Of a stretch of 64,000 nt of DNA, positions 44,500-52,254 are shown piece by piece (positions within the stretch are counted from its first letter, which is position 1; every line of letters begins with the position of its first letter). Source of the stretch: Bacteriovorax sp. MedPE-SWde (GTDB taxonomy: Bacteria; Bdellovibrionota; Bacteriovoracia; Bacteriovoracales; Bacteriovoracaceae). The stretch spans positions 1 through 64,000 of the forward strand of contig MPCU01000008.1 in assembly GCA_001874305.1 (NCBI GenBank). Direction: 5' to 3'. The notes under the pieces were generated by a model. The model searched no databases. It was not told the DNA's origin and worked only from the letters and a program-made list of their open reading frames with translations. The position numbers and the translations under genes were made by a program.

Positions 44500-44970
44500 A
44501 TGACTGGAAACAAAACGATTGATAAAGTACTCATCCTTCTACTCATCCTTGCAACAGGAGGAGCTCTTGGAACGTTTATTTTCACAGAAAAAATCTTTAA
44601 GAAACCTCTACCAAATAATGAAGTCGAGTTGAGTAAGCTTAAAAATGACACAAAAGGTATCTCTACTCCAGACTCATATAAGCTTGATAAAATTACAGTT
44701 AATATTACATCAAAGAATAGAAGACTAAGGTTTTTAGATGTTCAAATTCACCTCGTCGTTTTTAAGAAAGATCAAATTTCACTACTTGAAGAGAATAAGC
44801 CAATCCTAAATGATATTATAATTGATGTTGCTTCCGGTATGGAGCCAGATGAGCTAAATTCAATTGCAGGAAAGTTAATTTTTGAAAATAGAGTTAAGAA
44901 GAACGTTAATAATCATCTAAAGAAAGTCGTGGTTAAAGAGCTCTTTTATACTAAGTTCGTAGTTCAGTAA
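44500..44970 (+). CDS. fliL: FliL-like flagellar basal-body protein
   Basis: 156 residues. A membrane helix (about 10-30, VLILLLILATGGALGTFIF) followed by a periplasmic FliL domain: YKLDKITVNITSKNRRLRFLDVQIHL, then LEENKPILNDIIIDVASGMEPDEL. FliL sits around the stator (MotAB) and affects torque. No other flagellar genes are adjacent. Its last 20 bases overlap the opposite-strand kinase gene tail-to-tail. Confidence 0.78.
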   Translation: MTGNKTIDKVLILLLILATGGALGTFIFTEKIFKKPLPNNEVELSKLKNDTKGISTPDSYKLDKITVNITSKNRRLRFLDVQIHLVVFKKDQISLLEENKPILNDIIIDVASGMEPDELNSIAGKLIFENRVKKNVNNHLKKVVVKELFYTKFVVQ

Positions 44971-46624
44971 CAGGTAGAGCTAACTTAAATGTAGTCACAC
45001 CATCTTCACTTTGCGCTTCAATTTTTCCATTATATGAATGAGCTATTTTTTGAGAAAGGCTCAAGCCTAGGCCGACACCTTTCCCTGGAGACTTTGAGCT
45101 ATAGAATGGAACAAAGATCTTCTTAGTATCTTTAATTCCTCCTCCAGTATCTGAAACACATATTTTTAAATTAGAATCAGAATTTTCAGTATAAATTTTT
45201 ATTTCTTTTTTAAGATCATCTGAATTTTTAGAAACTGAATCAAATGAATTATTTAAAAAACTTAGTAAGACTTGGCTTACATCTTGTTTTTTACAGCTGT
45301 AGGAAACAGAGTTATCAACGCGACTTGTATCTAGTACTATCCCATGGTCTTTAAACTTTTCACTGCATAGAACTAAAGTAGATTTTATTATATCAGCAAG
45401 TAGAATATTCTTTCTATCTTCGGAGACTTCGCTTTTACTAAAGGACTTCATCCCCTTAATAACATCAGTCACTCTTTCGTGAGACTCAATCATCTTATCA
45501 AGTTTTTTAAGTATAACTTCACTATCAAATTCATTCTTTTCTATTTTGTGCTTAAGTACTGTCGCTGTTCCCTGAGCTATTGCTATTGGGTTATTTATTT
45601 CATGGGCAATACCAGAGGCCATCTCTCCCAAATTGACAAGATTTGCAGCTTGCTCATTTAACGTTCTCTGTTTAGCAACCTGCTCTTTAATCATCTTATC
45701 TTCATGGATATCTACACATGCGACAAAGACTTCATTTCCACTTCCAAAGTCATACTTAGAAAAACTACACATAAACCATCTCTCTCCTTCGGATGTAGAG
45801 ATAAGCAGTTCAACCATCTCTTGATCTTGCTTAGAAACGAAGAATGAATGTATTTCACTTGATATTACTTTGTTTAGATTTGTATCAAATAATGATTTAT
45901 TAAGGATGTCTTTTCTTTCACCAATGAGACGCTCCATTTTTTTATTTAAACCTCTAAAGAGAAAGTTAGAGTCGATCCACAAAATATGAGACGGGAGCAT
46001 ATCGATAAATATTTGAAGTTGGTTTTCTCTTTCTTGAGTTAATTGAAGCAAGTCCACTGTTTGGTTCTTAAGCTTAGTAAGCTCACTTACACGATTTAGC
46101 ATTATAGGACAGTAAACTAAGATAATAGCTGAAATTACATAGGACGTTGTCGTTCCGACGTTTAATAGCCATATGAAACTAGGAAACAGTAGCGCCATAA
46201 ATGTTACAAAGAAAAATTTCGGAATATGAAAGAGATACGATGCACATGCCTCTAAAGTTGCCATTATAAATACCCAAGTGGCAAGGTGCGCGGTTGATAG
46301 AAAACCAAAATGCCACCCTTGAAAAACAAGGAAGAATCCTAAAGATCCGGTTAGAAGACATGTTAAATAGAAATATGACTTTTCAAATATGGCCTGTGTA
46401 TTTTCAGAACTATCAGAACTAAACTTCGCCCCCAGTGTAATAATAGCGACACTTAAAAGACTTATAAATATCGCAAAAGGAATGAATACCGTTACGAACA
46501 TCTCATCATGAGGCGAGACAAACCATAGACCCAACAAGGTAAGAAAATTACCTGGTGTATTGGTCTTGGCCGCTTGAAAAATAGCGCTTCGTCTAAATTT
46601 TTGTGCGTACTCTCTTCTCTCCAT
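44951..46624 (-). CDS. Polytopic membrane histidine kinase with PAS domain
   Basis: About 557 residues. Six membrane segments (about 35-190 of the frame), a PAS-like domain (about 215-320), HisKA with the acceptor His in ASGIAHEINNPIAIAQG, and HATPase with GGGIKDTKKIFVPFYSS and GVGLGLSLS. No receiver domain. The start is uncertain: the ATG at 46624 and a TTG at 46651 are both without a Shine-Dalgarno sequence. No response regulator neighbours it. The HEINNP type of H-box is that of NtrB-like kinases. Confidence 0.88.
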   Translation of the reverse strand: MERREYAQKFRRSAIFQAAKTNTPGNFLTLLGLWFVSPHDEMFVTVFIPFAIFISLLSVAIITLGAKFSSDSSENTQAIFEKSYFYLTCLLTGSLGFFLVFQGWHFGFLSTAHLATWVFIMATLEACASYLFHIPKFFFVTFMALLFPSFIWLLNVGTTTSYVISAIILVYCPIMLNRVSELTKLKNQTVDLLQLTQERENQLQIFIDMLPSHILWIDSNFLFRGLNKKMERLIGERKDILNKSLFDTNLNKVISSEIHSFFVSKQDQEMVELLISTSEGERWFMCSFSKYDFGSGNEVFVACVDIHEDKMIKEQVAKQRTLNEQAANLVNLGEMASGIAHEINNPIAIAQGTATVLKHKIEKNEFDSEVILKKLDKMIESHERVTDVIKGMKSFSKSEVSEDRKNILLADIIKSTLVLCSEKFKDHGIVLDTSRVDNSVSYSCKKQDVSQVLLSFLNNSFDSVSKNSDDLKKEIKIYTENSDSNLKICVSDTGGGIKDTKKIFVPFYSSKSPGKGVGLGLSLSQKIAHSYNGKIEAQSEDGVTTFKLALPVTELRT

Positions 46625-46766
46625 GCATAAGTTATCGGCTAGCAATCTCAACTAGTTTAATTGGCAAGATATCTTCAATATATATAATTTACAAAAATCA
46701 TCGGGATACTTTGTCATACATGAAATAGTTCGCTATAAATCCAAAAAAAATCACAACGGAGAGAAT

Positions 46767-47234
46767 ATGAAACTATTTAAAGCAGCTTTAATAACAGGTC
46801 TTCTTGGACTTGGAACAGTACAAACATCACAAGCAGCTATTGCATCTATCGCCTTTATGGGTGGTGCCTTTGGTGTTGCAGCTCAATATGGTCTAGTCGG
46901 ACTAGGATGGGCCTATGTAGGGAATAAAATTCAAGGGAGAAATGAAACTCTTGGTTATATTGCACTAGTATCAGGACTTATTATTCTTGATGAAAACAAT
47001 GGAAAAGTAGAGTTTTCAAAGGTTTCTAAGGAACAAGCAATCCTTAAAGGTTTAACTCATTCTGAGCTTGAGTCTTATAATGCGGAGATTGAAGAAGTTA
47101 ATATCGTATTCTCTGAAGTAACATCACAAGTAAACCAAGATATGGACAAAAGTGATCTAGAAGCTCTTTGGCAAGATCACTCTGACTTTCTTTCTTTAGA
47201 GACTTTTACAGCTCTTAAAAAGATTGTTAAATAG
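46767..47234 (+). CDS. Small exported or membrane protein of unknown function
   Basis: 155 residues. Signal peptide (LITGLLGLGTVQTSQA), then a Gly/Ala-rich hydrophobic stretch (AFMGGAFGVAAQYGLVGLGWAYVG) that may be a membrane hairpin, another hydrophobic segment (GYIALVSGLIIL), and a polar helical C-terminus. No family recognised. GGAGAG ribosome site. A weak hairpin follows the gene. Confidence 0.65.
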   Translation: MKLFKAALITGLLGLGTVQTSQAAIASIAFMGGAFGVAAQYGLVGLGWAYVGNKIQGRNETLGYIALVSGLIILDENNGKVEFSKVSKEQAILKGLTHSELESYNAEIEEVNIVFSEVTSQVNQDMDKSDLEALWQDHSDFLSLETFTALKKIVK

Positions 47235-47263
47235 TTTTCAAACACAAGTACCTTAAATTACTA

Positions 47264-47292
47264 ACCTGAGGTTTAGCTCTTAAGCCTCAGGT
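47264..47292 (+). terminator. Hairpin after the 46767 gene
   Basis: ACCTGAGG, 13-base loop, CCTCAGGT, then ATATTTCT. The stem is good, the U-tract weak. Confidence 0.5.
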
Positions 47293-47336
47293 ATATTTCT
47301 AGCTACCTAAAATCACTCATAAATTCAAATTAGCCC

Positions 47337-47365
47337 TTGCTTAAAAAATAACACAGTTGTACTAT
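47337..47365 (+). promoter_or_regulatory. Promoter of the hydrolase/TetR operon
   Basis: TTGCTT (47337-47342), exact 17-base spacer, TACTAT (47360-47365). The predicted operator overlaps the -10. Confidence 0.55.
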
Positions 47366-47393
47366 TTAGAAATAAGTACACTTGTACTATTTA
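47357..47393 (+). promoter_or_regulatory. Predicted TetR operator with repeated TTGTACTATTTA sites
   Basis: TTGTACTATTTA occurs twice (47357-47368 and 47382-47393), 25 bases apart. Between them AGTACA (47375-47380) forms an inverted repeat with the second copy (AGTAC-4-GTACT) and a wider one with the first. Three half-sites cover the -10 and start region of an operon whose second gene is a TetR-family regulator, fitting autorepression. Confidence 0.55.
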
Positions 47394-47406
47394 ATAAGGA
47401 CTGAAT

Positions 47407-48267
47407 ATGAAGGCCATTTACTTTAAAGAAAATAATACAAACCCAATGATGAAGATGTCACATTTAACAACGTCAACAGTAGCGACGCTCTTTCCGTTCA
47501 TTAGTAACTATATTGGTCTGAAGGTTCTATGCAACCCTTTCAGTAAGAGGACTTATTCCTTCGATACGAAGCTTGCGCCAGAGACATTTAATATTGATTC
47601 TCAATATGGGCCTATAAAGCTATATAACTTCAAAGGTACTGGTGAGACGGTCCTGCTCACACATGGATGGAGTGATAATTCATCTTCATTTAGTGAGCTT
47701 ATAAATGAACTTATTGAACAAGGTCTTAACGTGTGGACTTTTGATCATATTGGACACGGACAATCTCAAGGTAGCACTGCTCACCTTTTTGCATTTATCA
47801 ATGGTCTAAAGAAAGTTAGAGACTTCATCCAAAATACTCAACAACAAAGAATTGACCACCTTATCGGACACTCAATGGGCTCTGTAGCGATTATGAATCT
47901 CGAAAAGGATTTTTTAAATGAGAGAAAGACTATATTTATTTCTACTCCTGTTAAGTTCTTTGAGATAATGTTCGCAAAAATAGCTAGTGCAGGTTTTTCG
48001 CATATATTCTTAAAGACGCTTCTTGAAAATGTATCGAAGAAGAATAATGGAGACTGGCAGCGCCTACGTCCCTACCATCAGTTTCCAAAACTAAATGCTA
48101 ACTCTCTCTTTATTCATGATGTAAAAGATAAATATGCCCCTTTCTATGACATACAAGTGGCGCAAGAAAGTAGTAAGTTTAATCTCATATCGACTTCGGG
48201 TCTTGGACACGTTAGAATTCTAAAGTCAGACGAGTTGAAGAAGATCATCATGGAGCATCTTAGCTAA
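47407..48267 (+). CDS. Alpha/beta hydrolase
   Basis: 286 residues, no signal peptide. Nucleophile elbow GHSMGS (Ser156), oxyanion LTHGWSDNSSSF, acid candidate in IHDVKDKYAP and catalytic His in GLGHVRIL. The substrate (lipid ester or other) is unknown. Its stop overlaps the TetR start by one base (TAATG). Regulated, by inference, by that TetR protein at the operator upstream. Confidence 0.9.
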   Translation: MKAIYFKENNTNPMMKMSHLTTSTVATLFPFISNYIGLKVLCNPFSKRTYSFDTKLAPETFNIDSQYGPIKLYNFKGTGETVLLTHGWSDNSSSFSELINELIEQGLNVWTFDHIGHGQSQGSTAHLFAFINGLKKVRDFIQNTQQQRIDHLIGHSMGSVAIMNLEKDFLNERKTIFISTPVKFFEIMFAKIASAGFSHIFLKTLLENVSKKNNGDWQRLRPYHQFPKLNANSLFIHDVKDKYAPFYDIQVAQESSKFNLISTSGLGHVRILKSDELKKIIMEHLS

Positions 48268-48863
48268 TGAAAAAGAGTGAAAAGACAAAAGAAAAGATTT
48301 TAAAAATGGGAATGGACCTTGTCAGCTTCAAGGGTCTCATAGATCTTTCTATTGGCGATATGGCCAAAGCATGTGGTCTTTCTCGCTCTGGTTTAATTGC
48401 TCACTTTAAAAATAGAGAGGAAATGCAAATCGAAATCCTTAAGTTCTCTGAGAGTGAGTTTTTGGATCACGTTATAAAGAAATCCTATACAAAAGATCCA
48501 ATGGATAATCTCAAGGCCCTTTCAAAGAACTGGCTAAATTGGACTAAGAAACATGAAATTCATCTCAAAGGTGGCTGCCCCTTTATAAAAGCGGCCATTG
48601 AGTTTAAGGATACAACAGACTCTCCAGTGAGAAGTTTTATGGAAGACCAACAAAGGCGTCTCCTCCTCTACATTGCAGATATTGCAAATCGCTTAAAGAC
48701 AGACGGCTACTTCGACACAACGAGAGCGAGTGATCAATTTGCTTACGAGATATACAGTATCTATCTTGGTCATACGATAATGAAGGGTCTATTAAAAGAA
48801 GAAGATGCTGACGAGAAGTTTCAAGTAACCTTGAGAGAGCTCATTCAAAAGTTTAAGAAATAA
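48267..48863 (+). CDS. TetR-family transcriptional regulator
   Basis: 198 residues. The N-terminal helix-turn-helix (about 8-55) reads TKEKILKMGMDLVSFKG, then MAKACGLSRSGLIAHFKNREEM, the canonical TetR pattern. The C-terminal ligand domain has Cys in GGCPFIKAAIEF. It is translationally coupled to the hydrolase gene and probably represses the operon. The ligand is unknown, perhaps a lipophilic substrate of the hydrolase. Confidence 0.92.
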   Translation: MKKSEKTKEKILKMGMDLVSFKGLIDLSIGDMAKACGLSRSGLIAHFKNREEMQIEILKFSESEFLDHVIKKSYTKDPMDNLKALSKNWLNWTKKHEIHLKGGCPFIKAAIEFKDTTDSPVRSFMEDQQRRLLLYIADIANRLKTDGYFDTTRASDQFAYEIYSIYLGHTIMKGLLKEEDADEKFQVTLRELIQKFKK

Positions 48864-48866
48864 AAA

Positions 48867-48888
48867 AAGGCCCTCGGGGAAGGGCCTT
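48867..48888. terminator. Bidirectional terminator
   Basis: AAGGCCCT, loop CGGGGA, AGGGCCTT, with an A-run before and TATTATA after. It lies 4 bases past the TetR stop. Confidence 0.85.
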
Positions 48889-48948
48889 ATTATACACAAC
48901 ATCACAATACAAAACTTGGACAAAGAGTTGTATTAGGGATTCATTTTT

Positions 48949-49401
48949 TTATTGGCAAGAACCATTCTTTAGGAAAACAGCTTTTGCTCTATAGAGTTCA
49001 CAAGTGTTTGAGAAAGTTCTGATTTCTGGAAGAGATTTTCCACAAAGACCACCTTCACATTCAGCTTCAACAACTTCTCCACAAACAGGTAGAAAGTTTT
49101 CTGGACAACCTTGAACTTCAGCAGTCTCATCTACCCATTGCTCACAACTGATAACACCTTTTAATTCAAATAATCCACGAGCTACTTTTTCAACTTTAAA
49201 TTCACCCTTTTCACAACTTTCAGACTCTACATACTCATTAACAAGTTTGATTTCTGTCTTAGTGTCTGTGAAGATCATTTTATTAATTCTTCCTTCAAGA
49301 TTGATATTATCTAAAAGCTTTCCTGTAACAACAATATTGTTAGCGTTTGCAAGTTGAGAAACTGCGAAAAGACATACTAGAGTTAAAATTACTTTTTTCA
49401 T
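48949..49401 (-). CDS. Secreted Cys-rich protein with Kazal-like domain
   Basis: 150 residues with a signal peptide (VCLFAVSQLANA). Residues 22-95 are a novel beta-rich part with Cys63 and Cys86. The C-terminal 52 residues (99-149) contain six Cys in a Kazal-like order: CPENFLPVCG (Cys99, Cys107), Cys115, Cys120, then RTFSNTC (Cys134) and NGSC (Cys149). The PVCG and FSNTC segments are the Kazal core seen in serine protease inhibitors. Function as an inhibitor is inferred; a bacterial protein with this domain is unusual. Confidence 0.72.
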   Translation of the reverse strand: MKKVILTLVCLFAVSQLANANNIVVTGKLLDNINLEGRINKMIFTDTKTEIKLVNEYVESESCEKGEFKVEKVARGLFELKGVISCEQWVDETAEVQGCPENFLPVCGEVVEAECEGGLCGKSLPEIRTFSNTCELYRAKAVFLKNGSCQ

Positions 49402-49541
49402 ATCGACCTCAAATGGTGTTCAATTTTTAATTCCTGATGTTTATATATTAATTATTGAATCAGTAAAAATTATAAAATATGATATATTTGCATAAGTTTA
49501 GCTTATAATGGTTATATAAACTAACCTAAGGTACTGAAATT

Positions 49542-50462
49542 ATGATTATTGACCAAGTCAGCCTCACAGCTCTAAGAGTTTTTACTACTGTCTATCGTTT
49601 AAAAAGTATGTCTTTGGCGGCAACAGAGCTCTTTATGACCCAACCAGGGGTCTCTCAACACATAAAAGCAATGGAAGAGACCTTGGACATTAAGCTATTT
49701 GATAGGCTCAACAGAAGGCTTGTACCAACAAGTGAGGCCAATACAATATTTAATGAAATCACCCCTATCTTAAGAAGTCTCGAATCATCTCTATCTTCAA
49801 TAAATAAATCGGAACAGCAACTAACAGGACAAATCAGTTTTGGAATGCCTATCGAATTCGGAAATAACGTCATCCTTCCCCAACTTTCAAACTGGGCAAA
49901 AGAAAACCGTGAAGTTCAATTTCATATAAACTACGATCACGCAGCAAGACAAGTAAACCAACTCCTTGATGGCACACTCGATTTTGCAATCACCGATTCA
50001 TTCACATTTCCAGCTCAGGTAGAAGTTAAAAACCTTGCACGAGAAGAATGGCTCCTGTGCGCTAGTGTTGAGTACGCTAAGAAGTACAAACTTACACCCA
50101 ACTCAAGCTATAAGAAATTGAAAGACCTTGCCTATATAAGTTATCTAGAAAACTCACCAGTTATCCATCAGTGGTTTAAGCATCATAAAAATAAAACTTT
50201 CGAATTAAAGAATAGGGCCAGGCTCATGGATGTCCAGGGAGTTGCAAGGTTAATTATAGAGGGTGTCGGGCTAGGAATTCTTTCAAGACATATGGTGAGA
50301 GAAAATAACTTAGAGGATAAAATAATCGTATTCGAAGGCTCAGGAACTCCACTCTACAATGAGATTAACCTTGTGAAGCTAAAGGGAAAAACAATGGGAC
50401 TCACATGCCTTAACTTCATGGATTATCTGGTGAACAAAATGAAAGAGAGAAAGATAGGATAA
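49542..50462 (+). CDS. LysR-family transcriptional regulator
   Basis: 306 residues. N-terminal winged helix (LTALRVFTTVYRLKSMSLAATELFMTQPGVSQHIKAME in pieces), then a LysR substrate-binding domain with ISFGMPIEFGNNVILPQLSNW and a C-terminal GVGLGILSRHMV. No target is obvious; the neighbours are a Kazal-like gene upstream on the opposite strand and a small gene downstream. Effector unknown. Confidence 0.93.
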   Translation: MIIDQVSLTALRVFTTVYRLKSMSLAATELFMTQPGVSQHIKAMEETLDIKLFDRLNRRLVPTSEANTIFNEITPILRSLESSLSSINKSEQQLTGQISFGMPIEFGNNVILPQLSNWAKENREVQFHINYDHAARQVNQLLDGTLDFAITDSFTFPAQVEVKNLAREEWLLCASVEYAKKYKLTPNSSYKKLKDLAYISYLENSPVIHQWFKHHKNKTFELKNRARLMDVQGVARLIIEGVGLGILSRHMVRENNLEDKIIVFEGSGTPLYNEINLVKLKGKTMGLTCLNFMDYLVNKMKERKIG

Positions 50463-50469
50463 AATAAAA

Positions 50470-50494
50470 AAGGCCCACTTAAAAAGCAGGCCTT
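50470..50494 (+). terminator. Terminator after the LysR gene
   Basis: AAGGCC, 13-base loop, GGCCTT followed by ATTTATAG; weak stem of 6 bp. An A-run precedes it, so it can also act on the minus strand. Confidence 0.5.
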
Positions 50495-50520
50495 ATTTAT
50501 AGAATTGTCTAATTTTTTAA

Positions 50521-50673
50521 TTAGTCTTCTGTGTGCTCAACATTGTCAGCTGAGTCTTTTAGAGAATTTAAGTACTCATCAAGTTGAGCTTGAGTTACTT
50601 TTCCTTCTGTAAGAAGTTTATCTCTAAGTCTAAGATCATGAAGTTTATCTTCTAAAGCTCTTTCAAGTCTCAT
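50521..50673 (-). CDS. Small coiled-coil protein (50 aa)
   Basis: A 50-residue frame that is easily overlooked. It has AAAGGA exactly 6 bases before its ATG and a sensible sequence: MRLERALEDKLHDLRLRDK, then LLTEGKVTQAQ and an acidic end (SADNVEHTED). Helical throughout with a heptad-like pattern. I do not recognise a family; similar short acidic proteins are often present in this group. The reading frame, ribosome site and codon use make it a likely real gene. Confidence 0.65.
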   Translation of the reverse strand: MRLERALEDKLHDLRLRDKLLTEGKVTQAQLDEYLNSLKDSADNVEHTED

Positions 50674-50773
50674 ATTACATCCTTTAAATAAGTTTAATTA
50701 AATTTACTAGCAAGAAGTTATAACATGCTAAGTCCAGAAAGAAAAGCCCCGTACTTTCAAGTACTTACTCTTA

Positions 50774-51502
50774 TTAGTGCCAGTACTTAGGCCCGTCATC
50801 TTCCTTGTCGTCTTTAACAATTCTAAGGTTCGCCTTACTTTTAGGTTTTTTCTTCTTAGCAGATTTAAGCGTCGAAAGCCCCATGAGCTTAATAAAAGAA
50901 GAATGCATACTAAGTCTTATAAAAACGAAACCAAAGGCCATGGCAGACAGCTGCCCCCAAGCCTGTGCGCCACCAGGAGTAAAGACCCCTTGCCATAGCG
51001 CCATACCTGCAAGAATCATACAAAAGTACTTTCCTTTAATCGGGATGAGCATAAAGAATTGAAATTGCCTGTCAGGATATAGAACAGCATAAGAGACACA
51101 CATCGCCGAACTAAATGCCGCCATTCCATGAAAGGGATACGAAGCAACAGCTCCACCCATCACCATGCTAATAGCAATATAAATAACACCCGTTAAAAGT
51201 GTTGTAAGAAGAAGATAAGCAATATACTTCTTCTCTCCCCAAAGTCTTTCAAGCTCGCTACCAAGAAACCAAAAAAGTATTCCAGAGAACACAGCTTCAA
51301 AGAGCCCAACATTTGCCAAAGGGTACGTTATGAATTGAAAAATTAGACCGCTTTTTATACCGGCCAAACTTAGCCCTAAGAAGCTAGCAGCGGGAATTTT
51401 TGCAATATTAATAAGTATTGAGTTAACAATAAATGAAGCACCCATAGCAATAATGAGATACTTATTAATCTTTGTTAAATGCGGTAACTGAACTTGTTGC
51501 AC
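50774..51502 (-). CDS. Rhomboid-fold membrane protein, predicted pseudoprotease
   Basis: 242 residues with six membrane segments and the rhomboid L1 signature (SELERLWGEKKYIAYLL). The GxSG position of TM4 reads FHGMAAFSSA, so the catalytic Ser is Ala128, and the TM6 segment reads WGQLSAMAFGF, with Gln184 in place of the catalytic His. It cannot be a serine protease by the usual dyad. GTG start at 51502, overlapping the TAG of the VOC gene by one base. C-terminal tail is basic (AKKKKPKSKANLR). Confidence 0.85.
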   Translation of the reverse strand: MQQVQLPHLTKINKYLIIAMGASFIVNSILINIAKIPAASFLGLSLAGIKSGLIFQFITYPLANVGLFEAVFSGILFWFLGSELERLWGEKKYIAYLLLTTLLTGVIYIAISMVMGGAVASYPFHGMAAFSSAMCVSYAVLYPDRQFQFFMLIPIKGKYFCMILAGMALWQGVFTPGGAQAWGQLSAMAFGFVFIRLSMHSSFIKLMGLSTLKSAKKKKPKSKANLRIVKDDKEDDGPKYWH

Positions 51503-51918
51503 TACGACTCCATTTTTTGAGCAATCTCGATAAGAACACCACCTGTTGATTTTGGGTGAATGAAATTAACAAGAGTATTGTTTGCTCCACTTTTCGGTTC
51601 ATCGTAGAGAAGAATGTAGCCCTGAGATCGTAATTCGGCAGATTTTTCATGAACATTTGGAACCCTATAACACATGTGGTGAATTCCTGGACCTTTCTTC
51701 TCAAGATACTTTGCAATTGGTCCTTGTCCGTTAATCGGCTGAAGAAGTTCAATATGTGCATTCTCATCAATGTGAGCAAATGATGTTTCTACTTGTTGCT
51801 CTTCTACAGTCTCTCGCATATCAAACTTCAGACCTAGATCTTCATAGATCTTTTCGGCCTTATCTAAATCCTCTACAGCAACTGCAATATGGTCTAGGAA
51901 ACAATCTTTATTAAACAT
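51502..51918 (-). CDS. mce: VOC-family methylmalonyl-CoA epimerase-like protein
   Basis: 138 residues, normal length for methylmalonyl-CoA epimerase. LDHIAVAVEDLDKAEKIYEDLGL (His10), IELLQPI, GIHHMCYRV (His80/81) and VLIEIAQK with the terminal Glu give the glyoxalase-type metal site. It would connect propionyl-CoA to succinyl-CoA during branched-chain amino acid breakdown; no methylmalonyl-CoA mutase is in the window. It is coupled to the rhomboid-like gene. Confidence 0.85.
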   Translation of the reverse strand: MFNKDCFLDHIAVAVEDLDKAEKIYEDLGLKFDMRETVEEQQVETSFAHIDENAHIELLQPINGQGPIAKYLEKKGPGIHHMCYRVPNVHEKSAELRSQGYILLYDEPKSGANNTLVNFIHPKSTGGVLIEIAQKMES

Positions 51919-51928
51919 ATATACTCCT

Positions 51929-52219
51929 CTATTCTTCTAAGAATTTTTTAAACATTGATTTATATAGATCTTTTCTCTCGAGAGATTCAAAAAACTTTGG
52001 ATCCTTAGTTAACAACTTCTTCTTTAAGAACTCTCTATCTTTCTTTAAAGAGAAATCAAAGAAGGCCCTTCCTTTTACAGAAAGCTCACTCTTATATTTT
52101 TTCAATAAGTACTTATTCGACTTAAGCTTATTTAGTAGCTCAAGCTCTGTTTTAGTAAACAGATTACGCTCACCAGCGAAAGTGAGTATTGAAAAAATTA
52201 AGGGTATGAAAAACTTCAT
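51929..52219 (-). CDS. Small secreted basic protein, unknown function
   Basis: 96 residues with a signal peptide (MKFFIPLIFSILTFAG). The rest is helical, very rich in Lys, Leu, Phe and Glu (ELELLNKLKSNKYLLKKYK). No family recognised. It lies 10 bases before the VOC gene and 35 after the large lipoprotein. Confidence 0.6.
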   Translation of the reverse strand: MKFFIPLIFSILTFAGERNLFTKTELELLNKLKSNKYLLKKYKSELSVKGRAFFDFSLKKDREFLKKKLLTKDPKFFESLERKDLYKSMFKKFLEE

Positions 52220-52254
52220 ACCCTCATATTACAGATAAATTTTATAATTGGAAA

